Shown: positions 6,016 through 6,066 of the stretch, piece after piece
Layout of the letters: each line of letters starts with the position of its first letter
Numbering within the stretch: position 1 is the stretch's first letter
Assembly: GCA_937983065.1 (NCBI GenBank)
Contig: CALKAL010000119.1
Span: 1-6,066, forward strand
Direction: 5' to 3'
Origin: an uncultured Bacillaceae bacterium
Lineage (GTDB): Bacteria; Bacillota; Bacilli; Bacillales; Alkalibacillaceae
Length of the DNA: 6,066 bases
Notes under the pieces: generated by a model
Database searches by the model: none
The model's input: only the letters and a program-made list of their open reading frames with translations
Told to the model about the DNA's origin: nothing
Translations under genes and position numbers: made by a program

Positions 6016-6066
6016 TCAATATAACAGCACTTCTGGGTAAAGTTTCGATACTTCTGGATAAGGTGC
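6016..6066 (-). CDS. Possible C-terminal tail of an upstream frame built on a heptapeptide repeat (partial)
   Basis: An open frame enters from the right edge and ends at TGA (6018-6016), reading APYPEVSKLYPEVLLY. It carries two copies of a seven-residue unit (PYPEVSK, LYPEVLL). Between copies, the Tyr (TAT/TAC) and Val (GTA/GTG) codons differ only at synonymous third positions, a hint that the frame is translated. I do not recognise the protein; it does not look like the charged C-terminus of FtsH, which usually precedes coaX. With only 17 codons, including the stop, visible, it could equally be a non-coding tandem repeat. Confidence 0.25.
   Translation of the reverse strand, partial: APYPEVSKLYPEVLLY
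6022..6063 (-). repeat. 21-bp tandem repeat, two imperfect copies at the window edge
   Basis: Copies at 6063-6043 and 6042-6022 (minus strand) share the core CCAGAAGT and most flanking bases, with a period of exactly 21 bp. They diverge in the last third of the second copy, as expected at the end of an array. More copies may lie beyond the right edge. Confidence 0.6.

Noticed and set aside
1..6066. A novel defence, mobile or CRISPR system
   Set aside because: All five operon genes and lysS are recognisable housekeeping genes with intact signatures. There are no spacer-repeat arrays, transposase frames, integrase sites or unfamiliar long frames.

Overview
The window reads as ordinary chromosomal housekeeping DNA from a low-GC Gram-positive bacterium of the Bacillales, probably Bacillaceae. 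This rests on protein-level resemblance to the B. subtilis and B. cereus homologues, on the Shine-Dalgarno style (AAGG, GAGGTGA), and on a gene order that is a shortened form of the Bacillus order coaX-hslO-cysK-pabBAC-folP-folB-folK-yazB-dusB-lysS-rrn. The species cannot be named from this sequence. Every convincing gene lies on the minus strand, so the biological order runs from the right edge to the left edge.

Right edge to 5930: a possible tail of an upstream reading frame carries two copies of a 21-bp repeat, followed by a sigma-A type promoter for coaX. From 5929 to 2580 there is a tight five-gene operon: coaX (type III pantothenate kinase), hslO (Hsp33 redox chaperone), folP (dihydropteroate synthase), folB (dihydroneopterin aldolase) and folK (HPPK). 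Gene junctions overlap, or the stop codon of one gene sits in the Shine-Dalgarno of the next. FolB, FolK and FolP perform consecutive steps from dihydroneopterin to dihydropteroate. CoaX commits pantothenate to coenzyme A. Hsp33 protects proteins under oxidative stress.

From 2579 to 2298 there is a 282-bp gap where yazB and dusB sit in B. subtilis. It holds a predicted promoter followed by a terminator-like hairpin, both ahead of lysS. From 2297 to 813 lies lysS, a class II lysyl-tRNA synthetase, closed by a strong two-part terminator at 797-748.

From 747 to 98 is an AT-rich stretch with no convincing gene, only small hairpins and possible decayed coding traces. From 97 to 1 there is a textbook rRNA-operon promoter (TTGACA, 17-bp spacer, extended TATATT) and the start of the 16S leader. 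A ribosomal RNA operon therefore begins just beyond the left edge, matching the lysS-rrn arrangement of B. subtilis.

I found no undescribed biological system. The points most worth a second look are the 21-bp/heptapeptide repeat at the right edge, the absence of cysK, pabABC, yazB and dusB, the hairpin inside the predicted lysS leader, and a Phe in place of the usual Trp in the FolK signature.
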